From positions 1-35,450 of the forward strand of contig CALFPN010000061.1 of NCBI GenBank assembly GCA_937919015.1: a stretch of 35,450 nucleotides of DNA, in the 5' to 3' direction. A program made the translations under genes and the position numbers. Of this stretch, positions 14,470 through 21,584 are shown piece after piece. The notes beneath the pieces are model-generated. The model was not told the origin of the DNA. It worked only from the letters and a program-made list of their open reading frames with translations, and ran no database searches. Each line of letters opens with the position of its first letter. Within the stretch, counting starts at the first letter, position 1. The DNA comes from an uncultured Clostridia bacterium. Its GTDB lineage: Bacteria > Bacillota > Clostridia > Lachnospirales > Anaerotignaceae.

Positions 14470-15156
14470 TTATACTACTTTTTTATACAGTGTTCTGCTG
14501 ACAGCCTTGGAAACCACACCGCCAACGATGCAGCTGGAAGTCATTTCAAAGATACCGTTGATCCCTACGAATGCGACTACAAACAGAACGGGATTCAAAC
14601 CGCCCAGTGTTGCGTTGATTTCCTGAATATAGTCTGTGTTCCAGAAGCACAGCAGCAATACACCCATAAAGAACAGTGTATTCAGAAAGGCTGCAAAAAA
14701 TCCGCCTACAAAAAAGCAGGCCGTTTTCTTTCTGTCCAACTTCTGGGCTGCCAGGAAAATAACCCCTGTCAAAAAGCCCATCAGCATTCTGGTGGGAATG
14801 CATGTCAGGAATGTACCCAAAGGGCTGATATTCAGCAGCATCGCACTAAACGGGGAAGAACCTGTCAACGCCTGATAAAAACTGGTTGCACCAAAGATAA
14901 AGCCCAGCCACAGACCGGCTTTAGGCCCCAGCAGCATGGCACCGATCCCAACAGGGATCATCATCAAAGAAATAGACAGACCCAGTGTTCGGAAATAACC
15001 CAGAGGGGTGAAACTCATGACCAGAAGAATTCCGGTCAGAAGACCCAATGTTGTCAAATTTCTGGCAGACATTTTCTTTTTCTTGTTCTCTGTCATAGTT
15101 TCTTCTGCCACTGTCTCTGTCCCTGCTGCTACGACTTTTGTTTCTACTTCGCTCAT
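14470..15156 (-). CDS. ECF transporter S-component, probably for pantothenate
   Basis: Substrate-binding membrane subunit of an energy-coupling-factor vitamin importer, 228 residues. A charged N terminus (about 1-32) is followed by about six membrane helices, with the pattern TPLGYF, IPVGIGAMLLGPKAGLWLGFIFG and a late Gly-rich helix typical of S-components. The ATPase and EcfT subunits are not in the window. Two pantothenate kinases directly downstream suggest a PanT-like specificity; this is inferred from context. I chose ATG 15156 (MSEVETK) because AAAGGAG lies about 11 nt upstream; the ATG at 15219 would translate the ribosome site and a repeat hairpin. The leader is about 280 nt. Confidence 0.85.
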   Translation of the reverse strand: MSEVETKVVAAGTETVAEETMTENKKKKMSARNLTTLGLLTGILLVMSFTPLGYFRTLGLSISLMMIPVGIGAMLLGPKAGLWLGFIFGATSFYQALTGSSPFSAMLLNISPLGTFLTCIPTRMLMGFLTGVIFLAAQKLDRKKTACFFVGGFFAAFLNTLFFMGVLLLCFWNTDYIQEINATLGGLNPVLFVVAFVGINGIFEMTSSCIVGGVVSKAVSRTLYKKVV

Positions 15157-15198
15157 TTTGTAATAGCTCCTTTCATTCTCATTCTTCACCCTTTGCCC

Positions 15199-15213
15199 CA
15201 TGGCTCTGCCATG
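15199..15213. repeat. Isolated triloop inverted repeat
   Basis: CATGGC (15199-15204) with GCCATG (15208-15213), loop TCT, flanked by CCCTTTGCCC and CACCAACCGATCC. These flanks recall the ACCGATACG border of the 27.8-kb element, so it may be a degenerate member of the same family. Confidence 0.4.
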
Positions 15214-15214
15214 C

Positions 15215-15437
15215 ACCAACCGATCCGCTCTACCGCAGAGGAATCCATATCTTTGCTGGTCGTCAGCTGTCTGTGCAAACAGGGCTACCCAGTTTTCTGA
15301 CCGAAGGCTTTTAAGATATAAGATGATTTGGAATAATATTGATCCTTGCGCCGTCCTTTTGGAGAGATACGGTATACCTGCCCACTTCTGCGGGTCATGT
15401 TATCCTTTTCCCATCATTCCGCCATTCTTACGCAATC
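15215..15437 (-). ncRNA. Structured 5' leader of the ECF S-component gene, class unknown
   Basis: Fills the gene-free stretch between 15156 and 15509. Visible pairings, given as plus-strand positions, are AAGATAT (15313-15319) with ATATCTT (15247-15253), and inside it CTGAC (15297-15301) with GTCAG (15262-15266), plus small hairpins near 15270 and 15390. Together they suggest a rod-like fold of about 110 nt. No TPP, FMN, cobalamin, preQ1 or THF riboswitch motif was recognised. A 37-codon open frame lies in the same stretch. Confidence 0.35.
15285..15398 (-). CDS. Possible 37-residue leader peptide
   Basis: ATG at 15398, AAAAGGAT a few bases upstream, 37 codons, then TAG. The product is basic and polar (begins MTRRSGQVYRISPKGRRKD, ends AFGQKTG) and resembles nothing I know. 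It overlaps the predicted hairpin arm, so translation would change the fold. It may be chance. Confidence 0.2.
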   Translation of the reverse strand: MTRRSGQVYRISPKGRRKDQYYSKSSYILKAFGQKTG

Positions 15438-15443
15438 ACATAC

Positions 15444-15471
15444 ATTATAACAAGAAATACAAAGATTACAA
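15444..15471 (-). promoter_or_regulatory. Promoter of the ECF S-component leader
   Basis: On the minus strand, TTGTAA (15471-15466), a 16-bp spacer, TATAAT (15449-15444) with an extended TGT. Transcription should start near 15437. Confidence 0.7.
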
Positions 15472-15508
15472 TATTTTTTTATAATTTTTGGTGAAATAAA
15501 CCACGAAT

Positions 15509-15883
15509 TTACAGGGTTTTTCCCTCTTCAGCGGCTCTGCGCTGCAGTTCCATCTTAGCCAGTTCGCCTTCTTTTGTAAAAAAGATCACATACCACAATT
15601 CCATAGCGCGGAACAATTCCAGTTCTTCCTTCTGCAGGCGTTTGATCTCCAGCTCTGCGCCGATCTCATCAAAATCGAAATCTCCTTCATGTTTCACGGT
15701 TTCAAAATACACATCGCCATTGTCATCAAAACCAACCATAAAGGTGCAGTTCAGTTTTTCCGCCATCATGATACAGATTTTTTTCAGGTCATCTTTGATG
15801 GCATCGGGCAGGAACTTGAATTCCTCTTCCATGAAATATTTCTGTTCTTTATTATTGGCTGCTGCCAGTACTTTTCTTGCCAT
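15509..15883 (-). CDS. Small conserved-looking protein of unknown function
   Basis: A 124-residue soluble acidic protein. The middle (about 35-75) has alternating hydrophobic residues (CTFMVGFDDNGDVYFETV) suggesting a beta sheet, flanked by long helices rich in Glu/Lys/Leu (ELEIKRLQKEELELFRAMELWYVIFF). It resembles uncharacterised clostridial proteins, perhaps DUF6145, but I cannot confirm this. ATG 15883 has GAGGAG upstream and follows the birA stop by only 2 bp, so the two are co-translated. A link to biotin or to lipid synthesis is possible from context but not shown. Confidence 0.75.
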   Translation of the reverse strand: MARKVLAAANNKEQKYFMEEEFKFLPDAIKDDLKKICIMMAEKLNCTFMVGFDDNGDVYFETVKHEGDFDFDEIGAELEIKRLQKEELELFRAMELWYVIFFTKEGELAKMELQRRAAEEGKTL

Positions 15884-15885
15884 GT

Positions 15886-16686
15886 TTATTTCTCCTCTCT
15901 TCTGATGGATACTTCGCCGGAGAAAACCACTTCCTCCGCCCCGTTATCCTTTCTTCTTACAACCAATTCCCCATCGGGGGTGATATCCAGAGCCGTCGCC
16001 AGATACGTCTCTCTGCCGATAACACAGACTTCTTTCCCGATATTCAGGCATTTCCTACGATATTTTTCTTTGAAAGGCGCAAATGTGCCGCCCTTTGCCA
16101 GAAATGCTTCATACAACTGCTCAAAACGCAGCATGGCCTGTCCTGTCAGCTGCCCGCGGTCATATTCCCTACCGCTTTCCAGATACAAGGAAGTCGCGAT
16201 GTCTTTTAAATCATCGGGAAATTCTTTTGTATTCACATTGATGCCCATGCCCACGGTGACGGAATGAATGGTTTCCATATCGCAGTCCATTTCCGTCAGG
16301 ATGCCCACCAGCTTTTTTCCATGCAGCAGGATATCATTGGGCCATTTGATGCCCACTTCCATGCCTGTCACATCCTCGATAGCCTCCGTCAGGGCAATGC
16401 CCGCCAGAAGGGTCAAAACCGATGCCCTTGCAGGCGGAATATTGGGCCTGAGCAACAAGCTCATCCAGATGCCGCTTTCCGCCGGTGCCTGCCATGCCCG
16501 TCCCCGTCTGCCGCGGGCCGCCGTCTGCAGTTCCGCCACAGCAAGGGTGCCTTCGGGGGCATTTTCCAAGGCCAGTTCCCGAATACGGTCATTGGTGGTG
16601 TCCGTTTCGGGATAAAAATACAGGGGATGTCCCATTTTTTTCGTTTGCAGTGCCGCTTCGATGGCGGCTTTGTTATATTCGTTCAT
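15886..16686 (-). CDS. birA: Biotin--[biotin carboxyl-carrier protein] ligase, no repressor domain
   Basis: Activates biotin with ATP and attaches it to a carrier-protein lysine. The 266-residue protein has the catalytic domain with the biotinyl-adenylate loop GRRGR (59-63), KWPNDIL (114-120, active-site Lys), GKKLVGILTEM, GMGINVNT, and a small C-terminal SH3-like domain (about 220-266). The N-terminal winged helix of bifunctional BirA repressors (present in Bacillus BirA, about 325 residues) is missing, so this copy should not repress transcription. ATG 16686 has GAAGGTTC upstream, a weak ribosome site. It is followed 2 bp later by a small unknown gene. Confidence 0.94.
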   Translation of the reverse strand: MNEYNKAAIEAALQTKKMGHPLYFYPETDTTNDRIRELALENAPEGTLAVAELQTAARGRRGRAWQAPAESGIWMSLLLRPNIPPARASVLTLLAGIALTEAIEDVTGMEVGIKWPNDILLHGKKLVGILTEMDCDMETIHSVTVGMGINVNTKEFPDDLKDIATSLYLESGREYDRGQLTGQAMLRFEQLYEAFLAKGGTFAPFKEKYRRKCLNIGKEVCVIGRETYLATALDITPDGELVVRRKDNGAEEVVFSGEVSIRREEK

Positions 16687-16701
16687 AAAGAACCTTCTTT
16701 C

Positions 16702-16732
16702 AAAAAAAGGACTTCGACTTTTGCCGAAGTCC
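16702..16732 (-). terminator. Terminator downstream of the FlK-like thioesterase
   Basis: GGACTTCG (16709-16716) with CGAAGTCC (16725-16732); the minus-strand tail is TTTTTTT. It separates the thioesterase from birA. Confidence 0.88.
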
Positions 16733-16749
16733 CATTTTTTCAGTTTTTC

Positions 16750-17151
16750 TTATTTATTGCCTTTTGCGTTTACTTTGCTCAGGAACTTGTTCAGTTCGAT
16801 GATGGCACGGCCGTGTGTGCCTTCGCAGATTTTGTCCACTTCATCATACGCCTTGATGGAGTATGTCAGGAGTTTCCCTTTCACTTCTGTTACTTCTGCC
16901 ACGATGCGCACTTTCATGCCAACGGGTGTTGCAGCCATATGCATCAGGTTAAAGGAAGTACCTACTGTTTCCCAACCTTCGGGCAGGAAGGGAGCGACTG
17001 TGCCGATGGCTGTGCCTTCGATCCAGGCGATCATTCTGGGAGAAGCAAATACGGGTACTCTGTCATTGCCGAAGTGTGCCGCTGTATCGCCTTCTTCTAC
17101 GATAAATTCTTTTTCAAATGTCATGCCGGGTACGATGTTGCTAAAATCCAT
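16750..17151 (-). CDS. FlK-like single-hotdog acyl-CoA thioesterase
   Basis: Hotdog-fold thioesterase of 133 residues, related to fluoroacetyl-CoA thioesterase FlK. The FlK catalytic set Thr42/Glu50/His76 aligns with S37, E45 and H71 at identical spacing (FASPRMIAWIEG and NLMHMAATPVG), so Thr is replaced by Ser. In relatives that do not meet fluoroacetate these enzymes probably hydrolyse other short acyl-CoAs; the substrate here is unknown. ATG 17151 has AAGGAGAATGG upstream. It starts 27 bp after the ftsH stop and probably shares the ftsH transcript, ending at the terminator at 16702-16732. Confidence 0.85.
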   Translation of the reverse strand: MDFSNIVPGMTFEKEFIVEEGDTAAHFGNDRVPVFASPRMIAWIEGTAIGTVAPFLPEGWETVGTSFNLMHMAATPVGMKVRIVAEVTEVKGKLLTYSIKAYDEVDKICEGTHGRAIIELNKFLSKVNAKGNK

Positions 17152-17178
17152 GATCCATTCTCCTTTCTTATTTCCTGC

Positions 17179-19101
17179 TTATTCCACAGTGCCTTCCACT
17201 GTTTCCGCAGATATTTCTGCTTCTTCTGCTTCATTTGCGATGCCCAAAATTTCATTGCGCACCTTCTGGTCAAACAGAGCACGGAATTCGTCCCCTGTGA
17301 CTTTTTCTTTTTCTACCAGCAGTTTTGCTGTAGCATGGAGCATTTCCATGTTTTCTTTCAGGAGGCGTTTTGCTTCCCGATAAGCTTCTGTAACGATGCG
17401 GTTTACTTCCTGGTCGATGGTCGTTGCCACGTTTTCACCGTAGTTTCTTTCCTGACCCCAGTCGCGGCCGATAAATACTTCGTTGCCGCTACCGCCAAAC
17501 TGGATAGGCCCCAGCTTCTCACTCATACCATACTGTGTTACCATGCTTCTTGCCAGAGCTGTGGCTCTTTCGATGTCATTGGAAGCACCGGTGGTGATAT
17601 CCTTAATGACCAATTCTTCCGCCGCACGGCCGCCCAGAAGGCTTACGATTTCCTGTTCCATCATCATCTTTGTCATATACATTTTGTCCTCACCGGGCAG
17701 GGGCATGGTATACCCGCCGGCCATACCGGTAGGGATGATAGAGATGCTGTGAACGGGGTCCAGTTCGCTGAGCACTTCAAAGAGGATCGCATGACCGCCT
17801 TCGTGGTATGCTGTGATGTATTTTTCTTTTTCAGAGATCACTCTGGTTTTCTTTTCTGTACCAACACCGATCTTGATGAGAGCCTTCTGGATCTCTTCCA
17901 TGTCGATGGCTTTTTTGCCGTCCCTTGCAGTCAGGAGAGCTGCTTCGTTCAAAAGGTTTGCCAGATCTGCGCCTGTAAAGCCCGCTGTTGTCTGGGCAAT
18001 AACCTTCAGATCCACTTCAGGAGCCAGAGGTTTGCCTTTGGAATGAACCCGCAGGATGGCTTCTCTGCCTTTTACATCAGGTCTGCCGACATAAACCTGT
18101 CTGTCGAAACGACCGGGACGCAGGAGGGCGGGGTCAAGGATATCTGCTCGGTTTGTTGCCGCGATGATGATAACGCTTTCGTTGATACCGAAGCCGTCCA
18201 TTTCAACCAACAGCTGGTTCAATGTCTGTTCTCTTTCATCATGACCGCCGCCAAGGCCAGCACCTCTGCGACGACCAACGGCATCGATTTCATCGATGAA
18301 AACGATACTGGGAGAATTCTTTTTCGCCTGTTCAAACAGATCGCGGACACGGGATGCACCGACACCGACGAACATTTCTACGAAGTCAGAACCAGAAATG
18401 CTGAAGAAAGGCACACCCGCTTCGCCGGCAACGGCTTTCGCCAAGAGTGTTTTACCTGTACCGGGAGGGCCCACCAAAAGAACCCCTTTAGGGATGCGGG
18501 CACCCAGTTCTGTGAATTTCTGAGGGGCTTTCAGGAATTGTACCAGTTCTTCCAGCTCCGCTTTTTCCTCATCACAGCCGGCTACGTTATCAAATGTGAC
18601 TTTGTTTTCACCTTCGACACTCATTTTGGCTTTGCTTTTGCCAAAATTGCTCATTTTGCTGCCGCCGCCGTTCATTTTGTTGAAGATGGCAGTAAAGATA
18701 ATAACCATAACAATCATCATCAGCAGAGAAGGCAGCATGGAAGACAGAAGACTTTCTCTCTGCAGTTCTGCCACGGTCACCTTCACGCCATTATTGACGG
18801 AATACTCATTCAGCTTTTCCGTCAGGGTAGACATACTGGGGACATTGACTGTGATGATCTTGCCGTTTTTTAACGTTGCCTCTGCCGTACCATAGTCACT
18901 GACCTCTGTGCTTCTGGCAATCTCAACGGATGCCACATGGTCCTGAGACAATTCCTTCATCAGGTCACTATAATCGTATGCTTCTGCTGCTGTTGTCTGT
19001 GTATTCTGACCCATCATACCGGGGCCTGTGTAGGCAACCACCGCCAGAATAATAAGAAATACGATGGCATAAAGACCAAAAGATTTAAAATATTTGTTCA
19101 A
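17179..19101 (-). CDS. ftsH: ATP-dependent zinc metalloprotease FtsH
   Basis: Membrane-anchored AAA+ protease that degrades misfolded and regulatory proteins. In 640 residues: first membrane helix (about 8-24), an extracytoplasmic domain, a second helix (about 122-140), Walker A GPPGTGKT (211-218), Walker B IVFIDEID (266-273), the second region of homology (AATNRADILDPALLRPGRFDR), and the zinc site HEGGH (H433, E434, H437). The start is TTG 19101, with GGAGG 7 nt upstream; the ATG at 19173 would lie at the predicted transcription start. In many Firmicutes tilS and ftsH are adjacent; here a divergent nitroreductase gene lies between them. Confidence 0.96.
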   Translation of the reverse strand: MNKYFKSFGLYAIVFLIILAVVAYTGPGMMGQNTQTTAAEAYDYSDLMKELSQDHVASVEIARSTEVSDYGTAEATLKNGKIITVNVPSMSTLTEKLNEYSVNNGVKVTVAELQRESLLSSMLPSLLMMIVMVIIFTAIFNKMNGGGSKMSNFGKSKAKMSVEGENKVTFDNVAGCDEEKAELEELVQFLKAPQKFTELGARIPKGVLLVGPPGTGKTLLAKAVAGEAGVPFFSISGSDFVEMFVGVGASRVRDLFEQAKKNSPSIVFIDEIDAVGRRRGAGLGGGHDEREQTLNQLLVEMDGFGINESVIIIAATNRADILDPALLRPGRFDRQVYVGRPDVKGREAILRVHSKGKPLAPEVDLKVIAQTTAGFTGADLANLLNEAALLTARDGKKAIDMEEIQKALIKIGVGTEKKTRVISEKEKYITAYHEGGHAILFEVLSELDPVHSISIIPTGMAGGYTMPLPGEDKMYMTKMMMEQEIVSLLGGRAAEELVIKDITTGASNDIERATALARSMVTQYGMSEKLGPIQFGGSGNEVFIGRDWGQERNYGENVATTIDQEVNRIVTEAYREAKRLLKENMEMLHATAKLLVEKEKVTGDEFRALFDQKVRNEILGIANEAEEAEISAETVEGTVE

Positions 19102-19136
19102 GAGCGTTCCTCCTTTATGCAATACAATTTGTCCGG

Positions 19137-19164
19137 CTGATTTTTTTACCCCGAAAAAATCAGA
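19137..19164 (-). other. Inverted repeat in the ftsH 5' UTR
   Basis: CTGATTTTTT (19137-19146) pairs with AAAAAATCAG (19153-19162) around a GC-rich loop, close to the predicted 5' end of the ftsH mRNA. It may stabilise the transcript. With A and T arms only, it is not a good terminator. Confidence 0.5.
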
Positions 19165-19179
19165 CCATATCAATATATG

Positions 19180-19208
19180 ATTGTACCATACTTTATACGG
19201 AAACGCAA
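19180..19208 (-). promoter_or_regulatory. ftsH promoter
   Basis: On the minus strand, TTGCGT (19208-19203), a 17-bp spacer, TACAAT (19185-19180) with an extended TGG. Confidence 0.75.
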
Positions 19209-19284
19209 CGAAGGATTTCTCGGCATATTACGAAAAAAAGCCGAATTTTCAGCTTTCCAAAAATCATATCGTTCTACTGTTCTA

Positions 19285-19313
19285 TTTACTTCCCCTGCCC
19301 CCTGTGTTATGCT
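19285..19313 (+). promoter_or_regulatory. Promoter of the ferredoxin-nitroreductase gene
   Basis: TTTACT (19285-19290), a 17-bp spacer, TATGCT (19308-19313) with an extended TGT. It is divergent from the ftsH promoter. Confidence 0.6.
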
Positions 19314-19359
19314 GAAAAAAACCGTCTTTGCATGGTTTACAAAGAAAGGAGTTTTACTT

Positions 19360-20145
19360 ATGGTATCCATCGATCAAAAGAAATGCCTTGGCTGCGGCCT
19401 GTGTGTGAAGGACTGTTTTTTTGATGTGCTGCAGATAAAGGACGGCAAAGCGGAAGTCTCCGGTGACTGCTTCGGCTGCGGGCACTGTGTTGCCCTCTGC
19501 CCCGCAAATGCCGTGACCATGCCCGACTACCCCATGGAAGAAGTGCTGGAATATGACGAAAGCTGCCGCATGAATCCCGAAAATCTGCTTCATTTCATGC
19601 AGTTTCGCCGCAGTGTGCGTCAGTTCCAAAAGGAACCTGTTCCCATGGAATCTATGCACAATATTCTGGAAGCCGGCAGATATACCCCCACTGCCGCCAA
19701 TCGGCAGGATGTTTCCTATATTCTCATAAAAGAAAATTTAGACGAATTCAAAAAGATTGTCTGGAACGGTCTGGGGGAACGGCTGGCAAAGGGTGTGCCC
19801 GATCCCTATGCTTACCGTATGCAGATCTTTTATGATGCCTATCAAAAAGACCCTCAGGATGACCGCCTTTTCTGCGGCGCAGATATATGCATGCTCGTTC
19901 TGTCCGATCTGCCCGTCAACGGCACCCTTGCCATGACCAGCATGGAACTGATGGCCCAGGCTCAGGGTGTCGGTGTTCTTTACAGCGGCTTTTTGCAGCG
20001 CATCATTCTGGACACACCCAAGGCATTGGACTTCTTAGGGCTGGACGGCACAAAGACCCTCGGCACGGTGATGCTTTTCGGTATGCCCGCTGTGACCTAT
20101 CGGCGCACTGCCCCCAGAAAGAAAATCAATGTCACATGGAAATAA
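19360..20145 (+). CDS. Ferredoxin-nitroreductase fusion
   Basis: Cytosolic redox enzyme of 261 residues with an N-terminal 2[4Fe-4S] ferredoxin domain and a C-terminal FMN nitroreductase domain. The cluster ligands are C9, C12, C15, C19 and C37, C40, C43, C47. The flavin domain starts near residue 80 with FRRSVRQFQKEPV and continues through AGRYTPTAANRQ and AQGVGVLYSG. The fused ferredoxin suggests electrons come from reduced ferredoxin, as in other anaerobe members. The natural substrate is unknown. ATG 19360 has AAAGGAG at 19346-19352; the longer frame from 19177 would cross the promoter and is rejected. Confidence 0.92.
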   Translation: MVSIDQKKCLGCGLCVKDCFFDVLQIKDGKAEVSGDCFGCGHCVALCPANAVTMPDYPMEEVLEYDESCRMNPENLLHFMQFRRSVRQFQKEPVPMESMHNILEAGRYTPTAANRQDVSYILIKENLDEFKKIVWNGLGERLAKGVPDPYAYRMQIFYDAYQKDPQDDRLFCGADICMLVLSDLPVNGTLAMTSMELMAQAQGVGVLYSGFLQRIILDTPKALDFLGLDGTKTLGTVMLFGMPAVTYRRTAPRKKINVTWK

Positions 20146-20151
20146 AAAAAG

Positions 20152-20183
20152 AAAGCGTGATTCCGAAGAATCACGCTTTTTCT
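20152..20183. terminator. Bidirectional terminator shared with the tilS stop
   Basis: A perfect 12-bp stem, AAAGCGTGATTC (20152-20163) with GAATCACGCTTT (20168-20179), loop CGAA, with T runs on both sides. The tilS stop codon (20173-20171) is inside the stem. Confidence 0.93.
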
Positions 20184-21517
20184 GTTTTCACATATAAATA
20201 TTTTTTTGTATGTTCATCGGGCTGATATTTTTCCGAAACCCGCAGTCCCACTGCCCAGAGGACTTCTTCCCCCACAGCAATCAGCGGGACAGTTTCCCTT
20301 TCGTTTCTGGGGATTTTTTCGTCGATAAACAGGTCTTTGATTTTCTTCCTGCCATTTTTTATGGAAATAACATCCCCCGTTTTTCTGCTGCGGCAGAAAA
20401 GTTCTCCATGGATTTTATCGAAATCAAAGCATTTCATATTCTCCGACAGAAGCTCCCTTTTTTCGCCTGTCCACGCCATGATATTGAAACCCATTTCCGA
20501 AATAAAGACTGTTTCTCCCAAAGGAAGGGCGTACTGATAGCCTTTCTCCTTTTCCTTCTTCATGGTCAGCACCAGCATATCATAGCGATTTTCTGCATGG
20601 ACGCCCTCCAAAAAATCACGGCTTTTGCCCGTTTCCTTCTCCAGCAGGTCTTCCAATGCCTCGATCTGCGCCTGCGAAAGATCCGTCTGCAGAAAAGCGG
20701 CCATGGCCTTTCGCAGCACTCTTTTCCGCATGGCAGGATGTAATGCCTGCAGTTCTTTTCGTTTCAGATGCACCGCTCCTTTTGGCCCATCCCCTTTGAC
20801 CTTCTTATAGCAGGCAGCCGCCTGCTGTTCCAGAAAATCCTCCTCCACAGAAAGCAGCTCTGCCGTTTCTGCCATGTGTTCCACTGTCTTGGGGTTGATT
20901 TCCTCCAAAAGGGGCAGCACCCGCAGACGAAGCTTGTTTCTGGTATATGTTTCCTCCTGATTGGTGGCATCTTCCCGCCACATCAGGCCGTTTTCTCTGC
21001 AATATTGTTCGATTTCCTCACGGCTGCAGCGAAGGAGGGGACGACAGATCTTTTCACGGACAGGAGACATTCCTGTCAGCCCCTTAAGCCCCGTGCCCCG
21101 ACAAAGGCGCATCAGCATGGTCTCCGCCTGATCCCTTTTATGATGGGCAACAGCAATATATCCTTCTTCTCCCGCAATTTCCCGAAAAGCGGCATAGCGC
21201 AAAAGACGGCCCGTTTCTTCCTCTCCCAACTTTCTTGCTTTTGCTTCGGCTTTCACATCGTATCTTCTGACAAGGCAGGGAACGCCCAGTTTCGCGCAGA
21301 ATTCCTCCGCAAAAGCCGCATCCCCATCGGCTTCCTTTCCCCGCAGGCCATGATGGATATGGACAGCCGTCATGTTCCAGCCGAATTCCTCTTTCAAACT
21401 GCAAAGAACATGCAAAAGGGCAACGGAATCCGCTCCGCCGGAAAGCCCCACGATGATTTTCGCATTTGGGGGAAACATATGAAATTGCGCAATGGTGTTC
21501 CGTACTTTTTGCCGCAT
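20171..21517 (-). CDS. tilS: tRNA(Ile)-lysidine synthase
   Basis: Changes C34 of the CAU-anticodon tRNA-Ile to lysidine so that it reads AUA; essential in bacteria. In 448 residues: the N-terminal PP-loop ATPase with SGGADS (26-31), VHIHHGLRGKEAD, YIAVAHHKRDQAETMLMRLCRG and GMSPVRE, then a helical TilS substrate-binding domain (about 230-330) and a C-terminal domain (about 360-448, CRSRKTGDVISIKNGRKKIKDLFIDEKIPR). ATG 21517 has AAAGGAAGAGG upstream. It follows spoIIE by 67 bp on the same strand, the usual clostridial order spoIIE-tilS, and may be partly read from the spoIIE promoter. Confidence 0.95.
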   Translation of the reverse strand: MRQKVRNTIAQFHMFPPNAKIIVGLSGGADSVALLHVLCSLKEEFGWNMTAVHIHHGLRGKEADGDAAFAEEFCAKLGVPCLVRRYDVKAEAKARKLGEEETGRLLRYAAFREIAGEEGYIAVAHHKRDQAETMLMRLCRGTGLKGLTGMSPVREKICRPLLRCSREEIEQYCRENGLMWREDATNQEETYTRNKLRLRVLPLLEEINPKTVEHMAETAELLSVEEDFLEQQAAACYKKVKGDGPKGAVHLKRKELQALHPAMRKRVLRKAMAAFLQTDLSQAQIEALEDLLEKETGKSRDFLEGVHAENRYDMLVLTMKKEKEKGYQYALPLGETVFISEMGFNIMAWTGEKRELLSENMKCFDFDKIHGELFCRSRKTGDVISIKNGRKKIKDLFIDEKIPRNERETVPLIAVGEEVLWAVGLRVSEKYQPDEHTKKYLYVKTEKA

Positions 21518-21584
21518 CGTCCTCTTCCTTTCGGGCTGTTTTCTCTACGCAATACTCTACACGAAAACAAACCAAAGCGCAAGT

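Noticed and set aside
15215..15437. 6S RNA, SRP RNA, RNase P or tmRNA in the long spacer
   Set aside because: The rod-like fold recalls 6S RNA, but no conserved SRP, RNase P or tmRNA motif is present, and the leader leads directly into a gene.
15200..15484. A 94-codon plus-strand frame in the long spacer
   Set aside because: No ribosome site, no recognisable protein, and it crosses the minus-strand promoter and leader.
16264..18873. An 869-codon open frame on the plus strand
   Set aside because: It is antisense to birA, the FlK-like gene and ftsH. It lacks a ribosome site, is unusually rich in Cys, Phe and His, and the minus-strand genes are unmistakable.
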